A stretch of DNA of 64,000 nt from Bacillota bacterium (lineage in GTDB: Bacteria; Bacillota; Clostridia; Lachnospirales; Lachnospiraceae): contig CABJAN010000009.1 in assembly GCA_902363515.1 (NCBI GenBank), positions 62,001 through 126,000 on the forward strand, read 5' to 3'. Both the position numbers and the translations under genes were made by a program. Below the pieces are notes generated by a model. It had not been told where the DNA came from. It ran no database searches and was given only the letters and a program-made list of their open reading frames with translations. Numbering within the stretch: the stretch's first letter is position 1; each line of letters starts with the position of its first letter. Shown here piece by piece: positions 53,248-63,112 of this stretch.

Positions 53248-54273
53248 ATGGATTATAAGAACGCAGGCGTTGATATTGAAGCCGGATATAAATCAGTAGA
53301 ATTAATGAAAGAACACGTAAAGAAAACCATGCGGGAAGAAGTTCTGGGTGGTTTAGGCGGATTTTCAGGCGCATTTTCCCTGAAAAAAATCAAAGAAATG
53401 GATGACCCGGTGCTTTTGTCCGGTACAGACGGATGTGGAACAAAAGTAAAACTGGCATTTCTTATGGATAAACATGATACCATTGGTATTGACGCGGTTG
53501 CTATGTGCGTCAATGATATTGCGTGTGCAGGTGGAGAACCTTTATTCTTCCTGGATTATATTGCCTGCGGTAAAAATTATCCGGAAAAAATTGCAGAAAT
53601 CGTAAAAGGTGTGGCAGAAGGCTGTCTGCAGTCTGACGCAGCGCTTATTGGCGGTGAGACAGCAGAACATCCAGGTCTGATGCCGGAAGAAGAGTACGAT
53701 TTAGCAGGTTTTGCAGTGGGTGTTGCAGAGCGCAGTGAGATGATTACAGGAGAAGATTTAAAAGAGGGAGATGTCCTCATTGGTATGGCTTCTTCTGGCG
53801 TTCACAGCAATGGATTTTCTCTGGTACGTAAGGTTTTTGAGATGACTTCTGAATCTTTAAATACTTATTATGATGAATTAGGTAAAACCTTAGGAGAAGC
53901 CCTTCTTGCGCCAACCAGAATCTATGTAAAAGCTTTAAAAAGCGTAAAAAATGCAGGAGTTCGTGTAAAAGCCTGCAGCCATGTAACAGGCGGCGGTTTC
54001 TATGAAAACATTCCGAGAATGTTAAAAGACGGCGTTTGTGCAATCATTGAAAAAGACAGCTATCCCATTCCTCCAATCTTTACCTTAATGGCAGAAAAAG
54101 GAAACATTGAAGAAACCATGATGTACAATACCTTCAACATGGGTCTTGGTATGGTGGTTGCTGTAGATGCAGCAGATGTAGAGAAAACTATGGAAGCCAT
54201 CAAAGCAGCAGGAGATACTCCATATGTTGTTGGAAAGATTGTTGCAGGGGAAAAAGGTGTTCAGTTAGTATAA
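53248..54273 (+). CDS. purM: Phosphoribosylformylglycinamidine cyclo-ligase
   Basis: A 341-residue AIR synthetase (YKNAGVDIEAG; GTDGCGTK; DAVAMCVNDI; VTGGGFYENI). It closes the imidazole ring of AIR, using ATP. GGAGG lies upstream. It is 44 nt after purE. Confidence 0.95.
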   Translation: MDYKNAGVDIEAGYKSVELMKEHVKKTMREEVLGGLGGFSGAFSLKKIKEMDDPVLLSGTDGCGTKVKLAFLMDKHDTIGIDAVAMCVNDIACAGGEPLFFLDYIACGKNYPEKIAEIVKGVAEGCLQSDAALIGGETAEHPGLMPEEEYDLAGFAVGVAERSEMITGEDLKEGDVLIGMASSGVHSNGFSLVRKVFEMTSESLNTYYDELGKTLGEALLAPTRIYVKALKSVKNAGVRVKACSHVTGGGFYENIPRMLKDGVCAIIEKDSYPIPPIFTLMAEKGNIEETMMYNTFNMGLGMVVAVDAADVEKTMEAIKAAGDTPYVVGKIVAGEKGVQLV

Positions 54274-54290
54274 GAAAATAAAAGAAAGAG

Positions 54291-54322
54291 CAGGGTTGCA
54301 GCAGGTATCAGCGGCAGCCCTG
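54291..54322 (+). other. Hairpin between purM and purN
   Basis: CAGGGTTGC (54291-54299) pairs with GCAGCCCTG (54314-54322), one G-U. There is no T-run, so it is more likely a processing or stability element than a terminator. Confidence 0.5.
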
Positions 54323-54357
54323 TTCCTGTCTGTTGAAAACCAAGGAGGCTGATTGTT

Positions 54358-54981
54358 ATGAAGAAGCTGGCAGTTCTGGTATCCGGCGGCGGAACCAATC
54401 TTCAGGCTATTATAGATGCCATTGCTGATAAGACCATTACCAATGCTGAAATTGCGGTTGTTATCAGTAATAATGCCAATGCATATGCACTGGAGCGGGC
54501 AAAAAAACATGGAATACCGGGGATTTGTGTATCACCAAAATCTTACGGCACAAGAGCAGCATTTAATGAAGCTCTGCTGCAGACCATTCAGTCTTATGAA
54601 CCTGATCTGGTGGTTCTGGCAGGATGTCTGGTAGTGATTCCGGAAATCATGGTAAAAGCATATCCAAATAAAATCATTAATATCCATCCGGCCCTGATTC
54701 CTTCTTTTTGCGGAACAGGATATTACGGGCTGAAGGTTCATGAGGGCGTTTTAAGCCGTGGGGTAAAAGTGACAGGTGCTACCGTGCATTTTGTAGATGA
54801 AGGAACCGATACAGGCCCTATTATTCTGCAGAAGGCAGTGGAAGTAAAACAAGGCGATACGCCTGAAATCCTTCAGAGGAGAGTTATGGAAGAGGCAGAA
54901 TGGAAAATCATGCCGGAAGCCATTAATCTGATTGTAAATGACAGAGTAGAGATTCAGGATGGTCTGGTAAAAATTCGATAA
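54358..54981 (+). CDS. purN: Phosphoribosylglycinamide formyltransferase
   Basis: A 207-residue GAR transformylase (LVSGGGTNLQAIID; NIHPALIPSFCG with catalytic His; DEGTDTGPIILQ with catalytic Asp). It uses 10-formyl-THF. The strong AAGGAGG is 9 nt before the ATG. Confidence 0.95.
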   Translation: MKKLAVLVSGGGTNLQAIIDAIADKTITNAEIAVVISNNANAYALERAKKHGIPGICVSPKSYGTRAAFNEALLQTIQSYEPDLVVLAGCLVVIPEIMVKAYPNKIINIHPALIPSFCGTGYYGLKVHEGVLSRGVKVTGATVHFVDEGTDTGPIILQKAVEVKQGDTPEILQRRVMEEAEWKIMPEAINLIVNDRVEIQDGLVKIR

Positions 54982-55012
54982 AAACAAAAGACAGGAAAGG
55001 GGCATTGGATTT

Positions 55013-56287
55013 ATGAAAGTATTGATAATCGGAAGCGGCGGAAGAGAACATGCGATTGCATGGAAGGTAGCACAGAGTCCAAAGGTAGAGAAGATTTACT
55101 GTGCACCTGGAAATGCAGGAATTGCAGAATATGCAGAGTGTGTAGCCATTGGAGCTATGGAGTTTGAGAAACTGGCTGCATTTGCAAAAGAACATGAAGT
55201 GGATCTGACCGTAGTAGGCATGGATGACCCGTTAGTGGGCGGTGTTGTAGATGTGTTTGAAAAAGAAGGACTTCGTGTGTTTGGACCAAGAAAAAATGCG
55301 GCTATTTTGGAAGGCTCCAAGGCATTTTCAAAAGACTTAATGAAAAAATACAATATTCCTACAGCAGGATATGAGAATTTTGAAGATGCAGATGCAGCTC
55401 TGGCTTATCTTAGAGAAAAGGCAGAATTTCCAATCGTGTTAAAAGCAGACGGTCTGGCTCTTGGAAAAGGTGTGTTAATCTGCAATACCTTGGAGGAAGC
55501 AGAAGAAGGTGTACAAACCATTATGCTGGATAAAAAATTCGGTTCTGCAGGAAACACGCTGGTTATTGAAGAGTTCATGACAGGCCGTGAGGTTTCTGTT
55601 TTATCTTTTGTAGATGGAAAAACTATCAAGACTATGACTTCCGCACAGGATCATAAACGTGCCAAAGACGGTGACCAGGGATTAAACACCGGCGGTATGG
55701 GAACCTTCTCCCCAAGTCCATTCTACACAAAAGAAGTAGATGATTTCTGTAAAAAATACATTTACCAGGCAACCGTAGATGCTATGGCAGCAGAAGGAAG
55801 AGAATTTAAGGGAATTATTTTCTTTGGATTAATGCTCACAGAAAAAGGACCAGAGGTTCTGGAATACAATGCAAGATTTGGTGATCCGGAAGCCCAGGTT
55901 GTTATCCCAAGACTGAAAAACGATATTGTAGAAGTGTTTGAAGCCTGTGTAGATGGAAAACTGGATGAAGTAGACCTGCAGTTTGAGGATAATGCAGCAG
56001 TCTGTGTAGTTCTTGCTTCTGACGGATATCCGGTATCTTATGAAAAAGGATTCCCAATCGAAGGTCTTGATACATTCAAAGACAAAGACGAATACTATGT
56101 GTTCCATGCAGGAACTGCGTTTAAAGATGGCAAGATTGTCACAAACGGAGGCCGTGTTCTTGGTGTTACCGCAAAAGGGGCAGATTTAAAAGAAGCCCGT
56201 GCCAATGCTTACAAGGCAACCCAGTGGATTCAGTTTGAAAATAAATATATGAGAAATGATATTGGAAAGGCTATTGACGAAGCGTAA
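55013..56287 (+). CDS. purD: Phosphoribosylamine-glycine ligase
   Basis: A 424-residue GAR synthetase of the ATP-grasp family (IGSGGREHAIAWK; KADGLALGKGV; GGMGTFSPSP; EYNARFGDPE). It makes GAR from phosphoribosylamine and glycine, which PurN then formylates. It ends at a strong terminator. Confidence 0.95.
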   Translation: MKVLIIGSGGREHAIAWKVAQSPKVEKIYCAPGNAGIAEYAECVAIGAMEFEKLAAFAKEHEVDLTVVGMDDPLVGGVVDVFEKEGLRVFGPRKNAAILEGSKAFSKDLMKKYNIPTAGYENFEDADAALAYLREKAEFPIVLKADGLALGKGVLICNTLEEAEEGVQTIMLDKKFGSAGNTLVIEEFMTGREVSVLSFVDGKTIKTMTSAQDHKRAKDGDQGLNTGGMGTFSPSPFYTKEVDDFCKKYIYQATVDAMAAEGREFKGIIFFGLMLTEKGPEVLEYNARFGDPEAQVVIPRLKNDIVEVFEACVDGKLDEVDLQFEDNAAVCVVLASDGYPVSYEKGFPIEGLDTFKDKDEYYVFHAGTAFKDGKIVTNGGRVLGVTAKGADLKEARANAYKATQWIQFENKYMRNDIGKAIDEA

Positions 56288-56309
56288 AAAGGTGGCTGTA
56301 TCATAGAAG

Positions 56310-56352
56310 ACCGCACTGATTTTCAGAAAAGTGAAAGTCAGTGCGGTTTTTC
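56310..56352 (+). terminator. Terminator of the pur operon
   Basis: ACCGCACTGA (56310-56319) pairs perfectly with TCAGTGCGGT (56338-56347), followed by TTTTCT. Confidence 0.9.
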
Positions 56353-56359
56353 TATCTGC

Positions 56360-56388
56360 TTGCGAAAACAGGGAGGGTATAGTAAGAT
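56360..56388 (+). promoter_or_regulatory. Promoter of the AAA/PD-(D/E)XK gene
   Basis: TTGCGA (56360-56365), 17 nt, TAAGAT (56383-56388). Confidence 0.5.
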
Positions 56389-56439
56389 AAAAATAGAAAT
56401 CATAAAGGAAAGAAACAAAAAGGTAAGGAAGGTGAGAAG

Positions 56440-58149
56440 ATGTCGGATGTGAGAAAGAAACTTCCCATTGGGATTGAAGATTTTGAAAAAATGTACTATG
56501 ATGATTTTTATTATATCGATAAAACTGGACTTATCAAAGAACTTATGGAAAACTGGGCTGAGGTGAATCTTTTTACCCGCCCGAGACGGTTTGGTAAATC
56601 TTTGAATATGAGCATGCTCAAAAAGTTTTTTGAGATGGGAACAGATAAAAGTATTTTTGAGGGACTGGAAATCACAAAAGAAAAGCAGCTGTGTGAGGAA
56701 TATATGGGACAGTTTCCGGTTATTTCTGTATCTATGAAGGAAATGAATGCGGGGTCCTATGAGATGGCCTGTAAAATGGCTGTGCAGGTTATCAGTGGAG
56801 AAGCAAGGCGTTTTCAGTATTTGCTGGAAAGTAAAAAACTAACGGATTATGATAAGGATGCCTATAGAAATTTGCTGAAAACAGACATGGATGAAGCTAT
56901 CCTGTGCAGCAGCCTGAAACTTTTGTCAGAACTGCTCTGTAAACATCATGGAAAAAAAGTCATTCTTCTTATTGATGAGTATGATGTTCCGCTGGCAAAA
57001 GCATTTCATCAGGGGTATTATGAGCAGATGGTTCTTTTTGTGCGTAATATGTTTGGCCAGGCGCTCAAAACCAATGAAAACCTGCAGATGGCAGTTCTTA
57101 CTGGGTGTATGCGGATCTCAAAAGAAAGTATTTTTACAGGACTGAATAATCTGAAGGTTTTGTCCATTGCAGATGTGCGTTTTGATGAATATTTTGGATT
57201 TACAGATCAGGAAGTGCGAGATCTTCTGTCTTATTACGGACTTTCTCATAAATATCAGGAGATAAAAGACTGGTATGATGGTTACCAGTTTGGAAATGTG
57301 GAGGTATATTGCCCATGGGATGTGCTGAATTACTGTGACCTTTTAAGGGCAGCCCCAGAGGCACAGCCCCAGAATTATTGGTCTAATACCAGCAGCAATG
57401 AGGTGGTAAAACGCTTTATTGAACAGTCCGATAACGGAAGGACAAGACTGGAAATCGAGCATCTTGTGGCAGGCGAGGTGATTCATAAAACCATACATCA
57501 GGAACTTACGTATCAGGATATGTATCAGTCCATTGAAAACCTATGGAGTGTTTTGTTTACCACCGGATATCTTACTCAAAGGGGAAGAGTAAAGGGGGAT
57601 GAATTTCAACTGGCAATTCCCAATATGGAAATTAGAAAGATTTTTACAACTCAGATTATGGAGTATTTCAAAGAAGGTGTACGGAAAAACGGAAAGCTGC
57701 TGCAGGAGTTTACAAAGGCCTTGCAGCATGGAAATGCAGAAGAAGTGGAGAAGCAGTTTGGGGCATATTTGAAGAAAACCATCAGCATCCGGGATATTTT
57801 TGTGAAACGCCAATTAAAAGAGAATTTTTATCATGAGATTTTATTGGGAATTTTAGGATTTCAGGATCAGTGGGCAGTTTTCTCTAACCGGGAGTCAGGA
57901 GATGGCTACAGTGATATTCTGGTGGAAATTGAAGACGAAGAATTGGGAATTATCATAGAAGTGAAATATGCCCAGAATGGTGATCTGGAAGCAGGATGTG
58001 CTGATGCCTTGGCACAGATAGAGCAAAAATCTTATGAAGAAGTGCTTTATCAGGATGGAATGGAAAAGATACTGAAATATGGAATTGCATGCTATAAAAA
58101 GCGGTGCAAGGTGGTGCTGGATGAAAAAAATAGCAATTATAGAGGATGA
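56440..58149 (+). CDS. AAA-like ATPase with C-terminal PD-(D/E)XK nuclease domain
   Basis: A 569-residue protein of the AAA-ATPase_like/DUF1703 type. A Walker-like TRPRRFGKSLNMSML is near residues 47-60 and a Walker B-like LLIDEYDVP near 175. The C-terminal nuclease-like D…E-V-K pattern (DGYSDILVEI…IIIEVKYA) is at about 490-515. Such genes occur in many copies in gut Bacteroidetes and Clostridia. Their role is unknown, with a mobile or defence role suggested. GAAGGTGAG lies before the ATG. Its end overlaps the response-regulator gene by 29 nt. Confidence 0.8.
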   Translation: MSDVRKKLPIGIEDFEKMYYDDFYYIDKTGLIKELMENWAEVNLFTRPRRFGKSLNMSMLKKFFEMGTDKSIFEGLEITKEKQLCEEYMGQFPVISVSMKEMNAGSYEMACKMAVQVISGEARRFQYLLESKKLTDYDKDAYRNLLKTDMDEAILCSSLKLLSELLCKHHGKKVILLIDEYDVPLAKAFHQGYYEQMVLFVRNMFGQALKTNENLQMAVLTGCMRISKESIFTGLNNLKVLSIADVRFDEYFGFTDQEVRDLLSYYGLSHKYQEIKDWYDGYQFGNVEVYCPWDVLNYCDLLRAAPEAQPQNYWSNTSSNEVVKRFIEQSDNGRTRLEIEHLVAGEVIHKTIHQELTYQDMYQSIENLWSVLFTTGYLTQRGRVKGDEFQLAIPNMEIRKIFTTQIMEYFKEGVRKNGKLLQEFTKALQHGNAEEVEKQFGAYLKKTISIRDIFVKRQLKENFYHEILLGILGFQDQWAVFSNRESGDGYSDILVEIEDEELGIIIEVKYAQNGDLEAGCADALAQIEQKSYEEVLYQDGMEKILKYGIACYKKRCKVVLDEKNSNYRG

Positions 58150-58789
58150 TAAATTGTTTCATGAAGCTCTTAAAAGAGCACTGAAAAAAGCAGGATATCA
58201 GGTGGCAGGTGCTTTTTCTCTTGCACAGGGATATGAGGTTTTAAAGGAACATCCCAGTCTTTTGATCATAGACAGAAATCTTCCTGATGGGGATGGATTG
58301 GAATTGTGCAGGAAGGCCAGAGCGTCTGGTGGTATTCCGGCATTGTTTTTGACGGCAAGAGATGAAGAAGAAGAAATGATAAAAGCCTTTGATTTCGGGG
58401 CAGATGATTATTTAGTAAAGCCTTTTTCCATGGCTGTGCTGTTGAAACATATTGAGGCAATCCTCAGAAGAACAGGGAAAAAGCATGAAATTTTTCAATA
58501 TGAAAATTTGAAAATAGACTTTGAAAGAAAACAGGTTTTTAGAGAAACAGAGGAAGTCAGACTGACTGCCAAGGAATATAAGCTTCTGGAAATTTTGGCA
58601 AAAAACAAAGGAAGAGTTTTGACAAAAACCATGCTTTTGCAGCAGGTGTGGGATGCAGAAGGAGCATTTGTGGAAGAAAATACAGTGAATGTAACACTAA
58701 ACCGTTTAAAGAAAAAAATAGAGCCAGACCCATCAAATCCTATTTACATTACGAATTTGTTTGGGCTTGGTTATACATTTGGAAAGTGA
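58121..58789 (+). CDS. OmpR-family response regulator
   Basis: A 222-residue regulator. The receiver domain (1-118) has the phospho-acceptor Asp in LIIDRNLPDG and Lys in YLVKPFS. The C-terminal winged helix (about 125-222) contains LTAKEYKLLEIL and RLKKKIEP. It starts inside the end of the AAA gene, with AAGGTGGTG upstream. It probably controls the ABC exporter at 59736, whose promoter holds two TTTGTAAG repeats. Confidence 0.9.
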   Translation: MKKIAIIEDDKLFHEALKRALKKAGYQVAGAFSLAQGYEVLKEHPSLLIIDRNLPDGDGLELCRKARASGGIPALFLTARDEEEEMIKAFDFGADDYLVKPFSMAVLLKHIEAILRRTGKKHEIFQYENLKIDFERKQVFRETEEVRLTAKEYKLLEILAKNKGRVLTKTMLLQQVWDAEGAFVEENTVNVTLNRLKKKIEPDPSNPIYITNLFGLGYTFGK

Positions 58790-58793
58790 AAAT

Positions 58794-59636
58794 ATGTTTC
58801 AAAAAAGAAAAGAAATGGAAATCATTTCCAGAGCTTTAGAAGATTTAATAAATGGAAAAACGCTGGAAATTGCGCTGCCAAATCAAGACACACTTCCGGC
58901 TAAAGTGCAGCATCAATTGGTGCGTTTATCGGATATCATCCGGGGAACACAGGAAAAGGCTTGGAAGGAACGCAATCAAATCAAAGAATTAATTGCAGAG
59001 ACGGCACATCAGCTTCGTAATCCCCTTGCAAACATGGAAAGCTATTTGGAATTGTTGCAAGAGGAAGAGATTAGCAGGGAAGAAAAAGAAATTTACCTGG
59101 AGGCACTTTGTGCATCAGAGAGCAGAATCCGTTTTCTCACCGAAGGTTTCATTAAAATGTCCAGACTGGAAAACCATATAGTACAGATAAAAAAAGAACA
59201 GAAAGATTTGACAGCTACGATACTCAACAGTCTGCTTCAAGTGAGAAAATATGCACAGGAAAAGCAGATTGTTTTTTCAGTCCAGGGAGAGGAAGAGCTG
59301 TGTGTGTCTCATGATGCAAAATGGCTGGGAGAAGCTGTCTATAATTTATTAGATAATAGTGTGAAATATTCCCCAAATGGCAGCAAGATTGAGATAAAAA
59401 TTTCAAAAAATGAGATGTTTGCACAGATTGCAGTGAGAGATTTTGGAGTGGGAATTGAACACGAAGAATTGAATTTGATTTTTCAGAGATTTTATCGTGG
59501 AAAAAGGGCAGAAAATCAACCAGGCTTTGGTCTGGGGTTATATCTTGCCAGAGAAATTGTTTTACAGCATGGCGGTTTTATGAAAGCAAAAGAAAAGGAA
59601 AAAGGTTTGGAAATCTCCATATTTTTACCGGTTTGA
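58794..59636 (+). CDS. Sensor histidine kinase without membrane segments
   Basis: A 280-residue kinase. A short N-terminal helical region (1-65) is followed by the H-box AETAHQLRNPLANM (His72), N-box LLDNSVKYS, and G-boxes DFGVGI and GFGLGLYLA. No hydrophobic segment is long enough to span the membrane, unlike BceS-type kinases with two helices. The signal must come from the cytoplasm or a membrane partner, perhaps the adjacent ABC permease. GGAAAGTGA lies before the ATG. It is 4 nt after the regulator gene. Confidence 0.85.
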   Translation: MFQKRKEMEIISRALEDLINGKTLEIALPNQDTLPAKVQHQLVRLSDIIRGTQEKAWKERNQIKELIAETAHQLRNPLANMESYLELLQEEEISREEKEIYLEALCASESRIRFLTEGFIKMSRLENHIVQIKKEQKDLTATILNSLLQVRKYAQEKQIVFSVQGEEELCVSHDAKWLGEAVYNLLDNSVKYSPNGSKIEIKISKNEMFAQIAVRDFGVGIEHEELNLIFQRFYRGKRAENQPGFGLGLYLAREIVLQHGGFMKAKEKEKGLEISIFLPV

Positions 59637-59654
59637 TTTTGACAATAATTTGTT

Positions 59655-59694
59655 TTTGTAAGGAGTTTGTAAGTAGTGTCTGCTAGGATAAAAC
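59655..59694 (+). promoter_or_regulatory. Exporter promoter with direct repeats
   Basis: TTTGTAAG occurs at 59655-59662 and again at 59666-59673, 11 bp apart, one helical turn, as OmpR-type regulators need. The second copy contains a -35 (TTGTAA), and TAAAAC (59689-59694) follows after 16 nt. Confidence 0.5.
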
Positions 59695-59735
59695 TTGTAA
59701 AAACAAATCGAAGAATGATACAGTGAGGTGAAAAT

Positions 59736-60416
59736 ATGGAAGTATTAAAAACAGTAAATCTAAAGAAAATCTATCAAGTGCCTTCCGGAGATGTTCGGGC
59801 GCTTGATGGAGTGAACCTTTCTATTGAAGAGGGGGAATTTGTAGCAATTGTAGGTTCTTCCGGTTCCGGAAAAACGACCCTTTTGAATCTATTGGGAGGA
59901 CTTGATAGGCCCAGTGAAGGGAGTATTTATGTTCGGGGCAAAAAGCTGGAAGATATGGAGAGTGAAGAGCTTACTATATTCCGAAGGAGAAATATTGGCT
60001 TTGTATTTCAAAACTATAATCTGCTTCCGATTTTGAATGTGTATGAGAATATTACCTTGCCTATGAAACTGGATGGAATGAGGGTGGATGAGGAATTTTT
60101 GAATCATATGATAGACAGTTTAAAGCTGCGTGAAAAGTTATATCATATGCCGGAAACCTTATCAGGAGGACAACAGCAGAGGGTGGCAATTGCAAGGGCC
60201 TTGTCCACAAAACCTGCAGTACTTCTCTGCGATGAACCCACAGGAAATCTGGATTCTGTCACGGGAATGGAGGTAGTGGGACTTTTAAAGTCCAGTGCCT
60301 ATGAGTTTCATCAGACCATTGTAGTTGTGACTCATAATGAGGAAATTGCACAGATGGCTGACCGGATAATCCGCATTGAGGATGGAAAGGTCAAGGGTGA
60401 TACCTATGAAGAATAA
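59736..60416 (+). CDS. MacB/LolD-type ABC exporter ATPase
   Basis: A 226-residue ATPase with Walker A GSSGSGKTT, signature LSGGQQQRV, Walker B VLLCDEPTGNLD and switch His in VVTHN. It works with the large FtsX-type permease encoded next, whose start overlaps its end. Such pairs under two-component control usually deal with antimicrobial peptides or cell-envelope stress. Confidence 0.9.
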   Translation: MEVLKTVNLKKIYQVPSGDVRALDGVNLSIEEGEFVAIVGSSGSGKTTLLNLLGGLDRPSEGSIYVRGKKLEDMESEELTIFRRRNIGFVFQNYNLLPILNVYENITLPMKLDGMRVDEEFLNHMIDSLKLREKLYHMPETLSGGQQQRVAIARALSTKPAVLLCDEPTGNLDSVTGMEVVGLLKSSAYEFHQTIVVVTHNEEIAQMADRIIRIEDGKVKGDTYEE

Positions 60417-62940
60417 TAACAGAGAAATCATCAGCCTTCTGGCAAAGAACATGTATCGGGCCAATGTGGTACGAAACCGTATTTTAATTACAGCAATTGC
60501 ACTTGTGGTCATTATGCTGTTTGGAGTATTCGGTCTGTCTATTGGAAAAATCAAAACAGATTATCTTTTATATGTCCGCAATTCAGGAACAGCAGCTTAT
60601 ACAACTTTAGAACGTGCCACAGAAGATCAACGCAGGGAAATAGAAGGTCTGGACTATATTAAAGAAACAGGAACGGTAGTCTATATAGGACATACAGATG
60701 GTTTTGCAGCAGAGGTTTTGGATACAAAAGCCTACGAAAAAATACAGAAACTAGCTTATACGGATATTCATGGAACCTATCCCAAAGAAGTAAAGGAAGT
60801 TATGCTTCCTATGCGTGCTTTGGAAGAGATAGGGATTTCCAAGCCATATATTGGAATGGATATTCCCTTGAAAATAACGCTTGTAAATGACAGTATAAGG
60901 GAAGAACATTTTCGGCTTTCCGGATATTATACAGAATATGTAGATCCCATGGTCGGAGCACCAAGAGGATATTTTTCTCAGGCTTTTTTAGATGGGCTAA
61001 AGCTGAATATTCAGGAAAATACCACGCTTTTAATACAACAAAAAGATACCATAACAGATGAAAAGATAGAAGAAAGACTTTACCAAGATGTGACCATGGC
61101 AGATGACAGCCAGCAGTTTTTCGGAGGAAATGCGATTACCTACCAGGCTGTTTTTGATTTGGCAGGAGGGTTTGATACAGGGATTTTTCTGGCAGTTATG
61201 ATTCTCATAGGTGCCTATCTTCTTATTCATAATGTGCTTCAAATTTCCCTTTCCAGGGATATCCGGCAATACGGACTTTTAAAAGTTTTGGGAACAACAG
61301 GCGTGCAGATTCGCAAGGTAGTTTACCGGCAGATATGGAAAATGATAATGATAGGGAGTCTCATAGGCAGTGTAACCGGAAGCGTACTTATGGTGACTGT
61401 AGTGCCAAAATTGTTATCAGGGATGTATTTGAACGGTCTTGGTGAAGCCTCATCTATGATTGCATTTAAGCCCTGGCTTTTGATTGCAGCAGTTCTTTTT
61501 AGTGCGGCAGTTACTTTTTTTAGTGCATCCACAGCGATGAGAAAAATAGTGAATATGACTCCAGTAGAAGCCGCAAAGTTTTCAGAGGCAGATGCAGGAA
61601 AACAGAAAAAAATCAGACAATCCACCACGGGAGGAAGTCTTGCACAAATGGCTTGGAGGAATACTGTCCGTTTGAAAAAACGCTTTTTGTTTACGGTAGG
61701 TTCCCTGTTTTTGGGGCTTGTTGTAGCACTTGGTGCAGTGGTGATTTCCACAGGAACCGATGATACCAATCGCATAGAGTATGAGAATGCAGATTTTAGT
61801 ATTCAATGCCAGATGAGTAGCATGCAGGCATCTCAATACGATGCACAGGAAAACTATTTTCCAGAGGAATTATGCAGGAAGATGGAAGGTCTGAAGGGAA
61901 TTACAAGAAGTGAGAGAAGCAAAGGGGGCTACGGATGTGTATCAACAGAAGAAAAGGCCCTGGAGCTTTTCATGAAAGAAAATAAAACAGATTTACCTTA
62001 TTTTGAGATTGTGGTTCAGGCAGTGGATGCAGAGTATCTGGAAAAGTTAGAAATATTTTCCAAGAAAGAAGGGCTTCCTTTGGATATAGAAGCTGTGAAA
62101 AAGGGAGAGGGCGTACTTCTTTTTCATTATAATTTGTTATCTCAAATACAAAAAGAGGAAAGTGTAACATATACAGGAATGCCCATTACGTTTTATAATA
62201 TGAATCACGAAAAGAAAGCAGAAATGAAACTGGCAGGTTATCTGAATGTGAAACAGAAACGGCTTCCAAAACTAAATACTACCTGGAATGGACCTGGTAT
62301 TTTATACTTTTTAGCAAGTGAAAAAGGTTTTGAGAACATGGGACTTCCAAGACAAAATTTTGGTATGAAACTAACGGTACAGCCAAAAGCAGAGCCAATG
62401 TTGAAGGAAAGCCTGAATCAGATGATAGAGGAAAGAAATAGAACCTTCAGAAATCCAAAAGAAACGGAAAATCAAGATGCCAGAACATTGTTTATGTCTG
62501 CAAAATCTGATATATTGAAAGCTGCAAAAGATTATATCGTTTCCAGCCGTATTGTTATGGGTGTGCTCTGTGGGATTTTGATTCTCATGGGGCTGGCAAA
62601 TTATGTGAATGTGACTATGACAGGCCTGACACAAAGAAAAAGAGAATTTGCAGTCATGGAAAGCATTGGCATGACAAGAAAACAACTTCAAAAGATGCTG
62701 GTTTTAGAAGGAACTTTTTATAGCTGTGTGATTGCGGGATTATTGATTACAGTGGGGAGTTTGTGTTTAGCTGGCATTGCTTATGTGATGAAGCAGAGGA
62801 TTGCGTACTTTCATTTTTCCTATCCGTTCTGGAGTTTGTTTTTGTGCATTGTTGTTCTTTTTGTAAGTTGTACAGGAATTCCTCTTTTTATGTATCATAA
62901 GAATCAGAAATTGAATAAATACCAGGAGATGATAAGATGA
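60406..62940 (+). CDS. FtsX-family ABC permease (Vex/Bce-like)
   Basis: An 844-residue membrane protein. There is one N-terminal helix (about 27-47), a large extracellular domain, three helices (about 265-385), another helix (about 430-450), a second extracellular domain, and three C-terminal helices (about 715-835). Two FtsX modules are thus present. The layout is that of mechanotransmission-type transporters that detach lipids or peptides from the membrane. The ATG at 60406 overlaps the ATPase gene and has AAGGGTGA upstream. Confidence 0.85.
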   Translation: MKNNNREIISLLAKNMYRANVVRNRILITAIALVVIMLFGVFGLSIGKIKTDYLLYVRNSGTAAYTTLERATEDQRREIEGLDYIKETGTVVYIGHTDGFAAEVLDTKAYEKIQKLAYTDIHGTYPKEVKEVMLPMRALEEIGISKPYIGMDIPLKITLVNDSIREEHFRLSGYYTEYVDPMVGAPRGYFSQAFLDGLKLNIQENTTLLIQQKDTITDEKIEERLYQDVTMADDSQQFFGGNAITYQAVFDLAGGFDTGIFLAVMILIGAYLLIHNVLQISLSRDIRQYGLLKVLGTTGVQIRKVVYRQIWKMIMIGSLIGSVTGSVLMVTVVPKLLSGMYLNGLGEASSMIAFKPWLLIAAVLFSAAVTFFSASTAMRKIVNMTPVEAAKFSEADAGKQKKIRQSTTGGSLAQMAWRNTVRLKKRFLFTVGSLFLGLVVALGAVVISTGTDDTNRIEYENADFSIQCQMSSMQASQYDAQENYFPEELCRKMEGLKGITRSERSKGGYGCVSTEEKALELFMKENKTDLPYFEIVVQAVDAEYLEKLEIFSKKEGLPLDIEAVKKGEGVLLFHYNLLSQIQKEESVTYTGMPITFYNMNHEKKAEMKLAGYLNVKQKRLPKLNTTWNGPGILYFLASEKGFENMGLPRQNFGMKLTVQPKAEPMLKESLNQMIEERNRTFRNPKETENQDARTLFMSAKSDILKAAKDYIVSSRIVMGVLCGILILMGLANYVNVTMTGLTQRKREFAVMESIGMTRKQLQKMLVLEGTFYSCVIAGLLITVGSLCLAGIAYVMKQRIAYFHFSYPFWSLFLCIVVLFVSCTGIPLFMYHKNQKLNKYQEMIR

Positions 62941-63083
62941 ACCGGGGAGAGGATGAAATCTGGAATGCTGCAAATACCATATATCTATATGCAGCACTTT
63001 CTGAGAAGGTAAAAGAAAAACAAAGAGAAATCATGAAGCAGGCGGAAATTTTGCTTCATGAAAGAAAAAAGATAAAAAGATAA
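62937..63083 (+). CDS. Small charged protein after the exporter
   Basis: A 48-residue helical protein rich in Lys/Glu (MNRGEDEIWNAANTIYLYAA…). Its ATG overlaps the permease stop (ATGA) and ends in a basic tail. No domain is recognised. The overlap suggests a real, cotranslated small partner. Another possibility is an accidental frame. Confidence 0.5.
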   Translation: MNRGEDEIWNAANTIYLYAALSEKVKEKQREIMKQAEILLHERKKIKR

Positions 63084-63112
63084 AAATTTACAGGGGCGAG
63101 GCAAATGAGTCC

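Noticed and set aside
56440..58149. A complete defence island around the AAA/PD-(D/E)XK gene
   Set aside because: No restriction, toxin-antitoxin, CRISPR or other defence gene is adjacent. The neighbours are a two-component system and an exporter.
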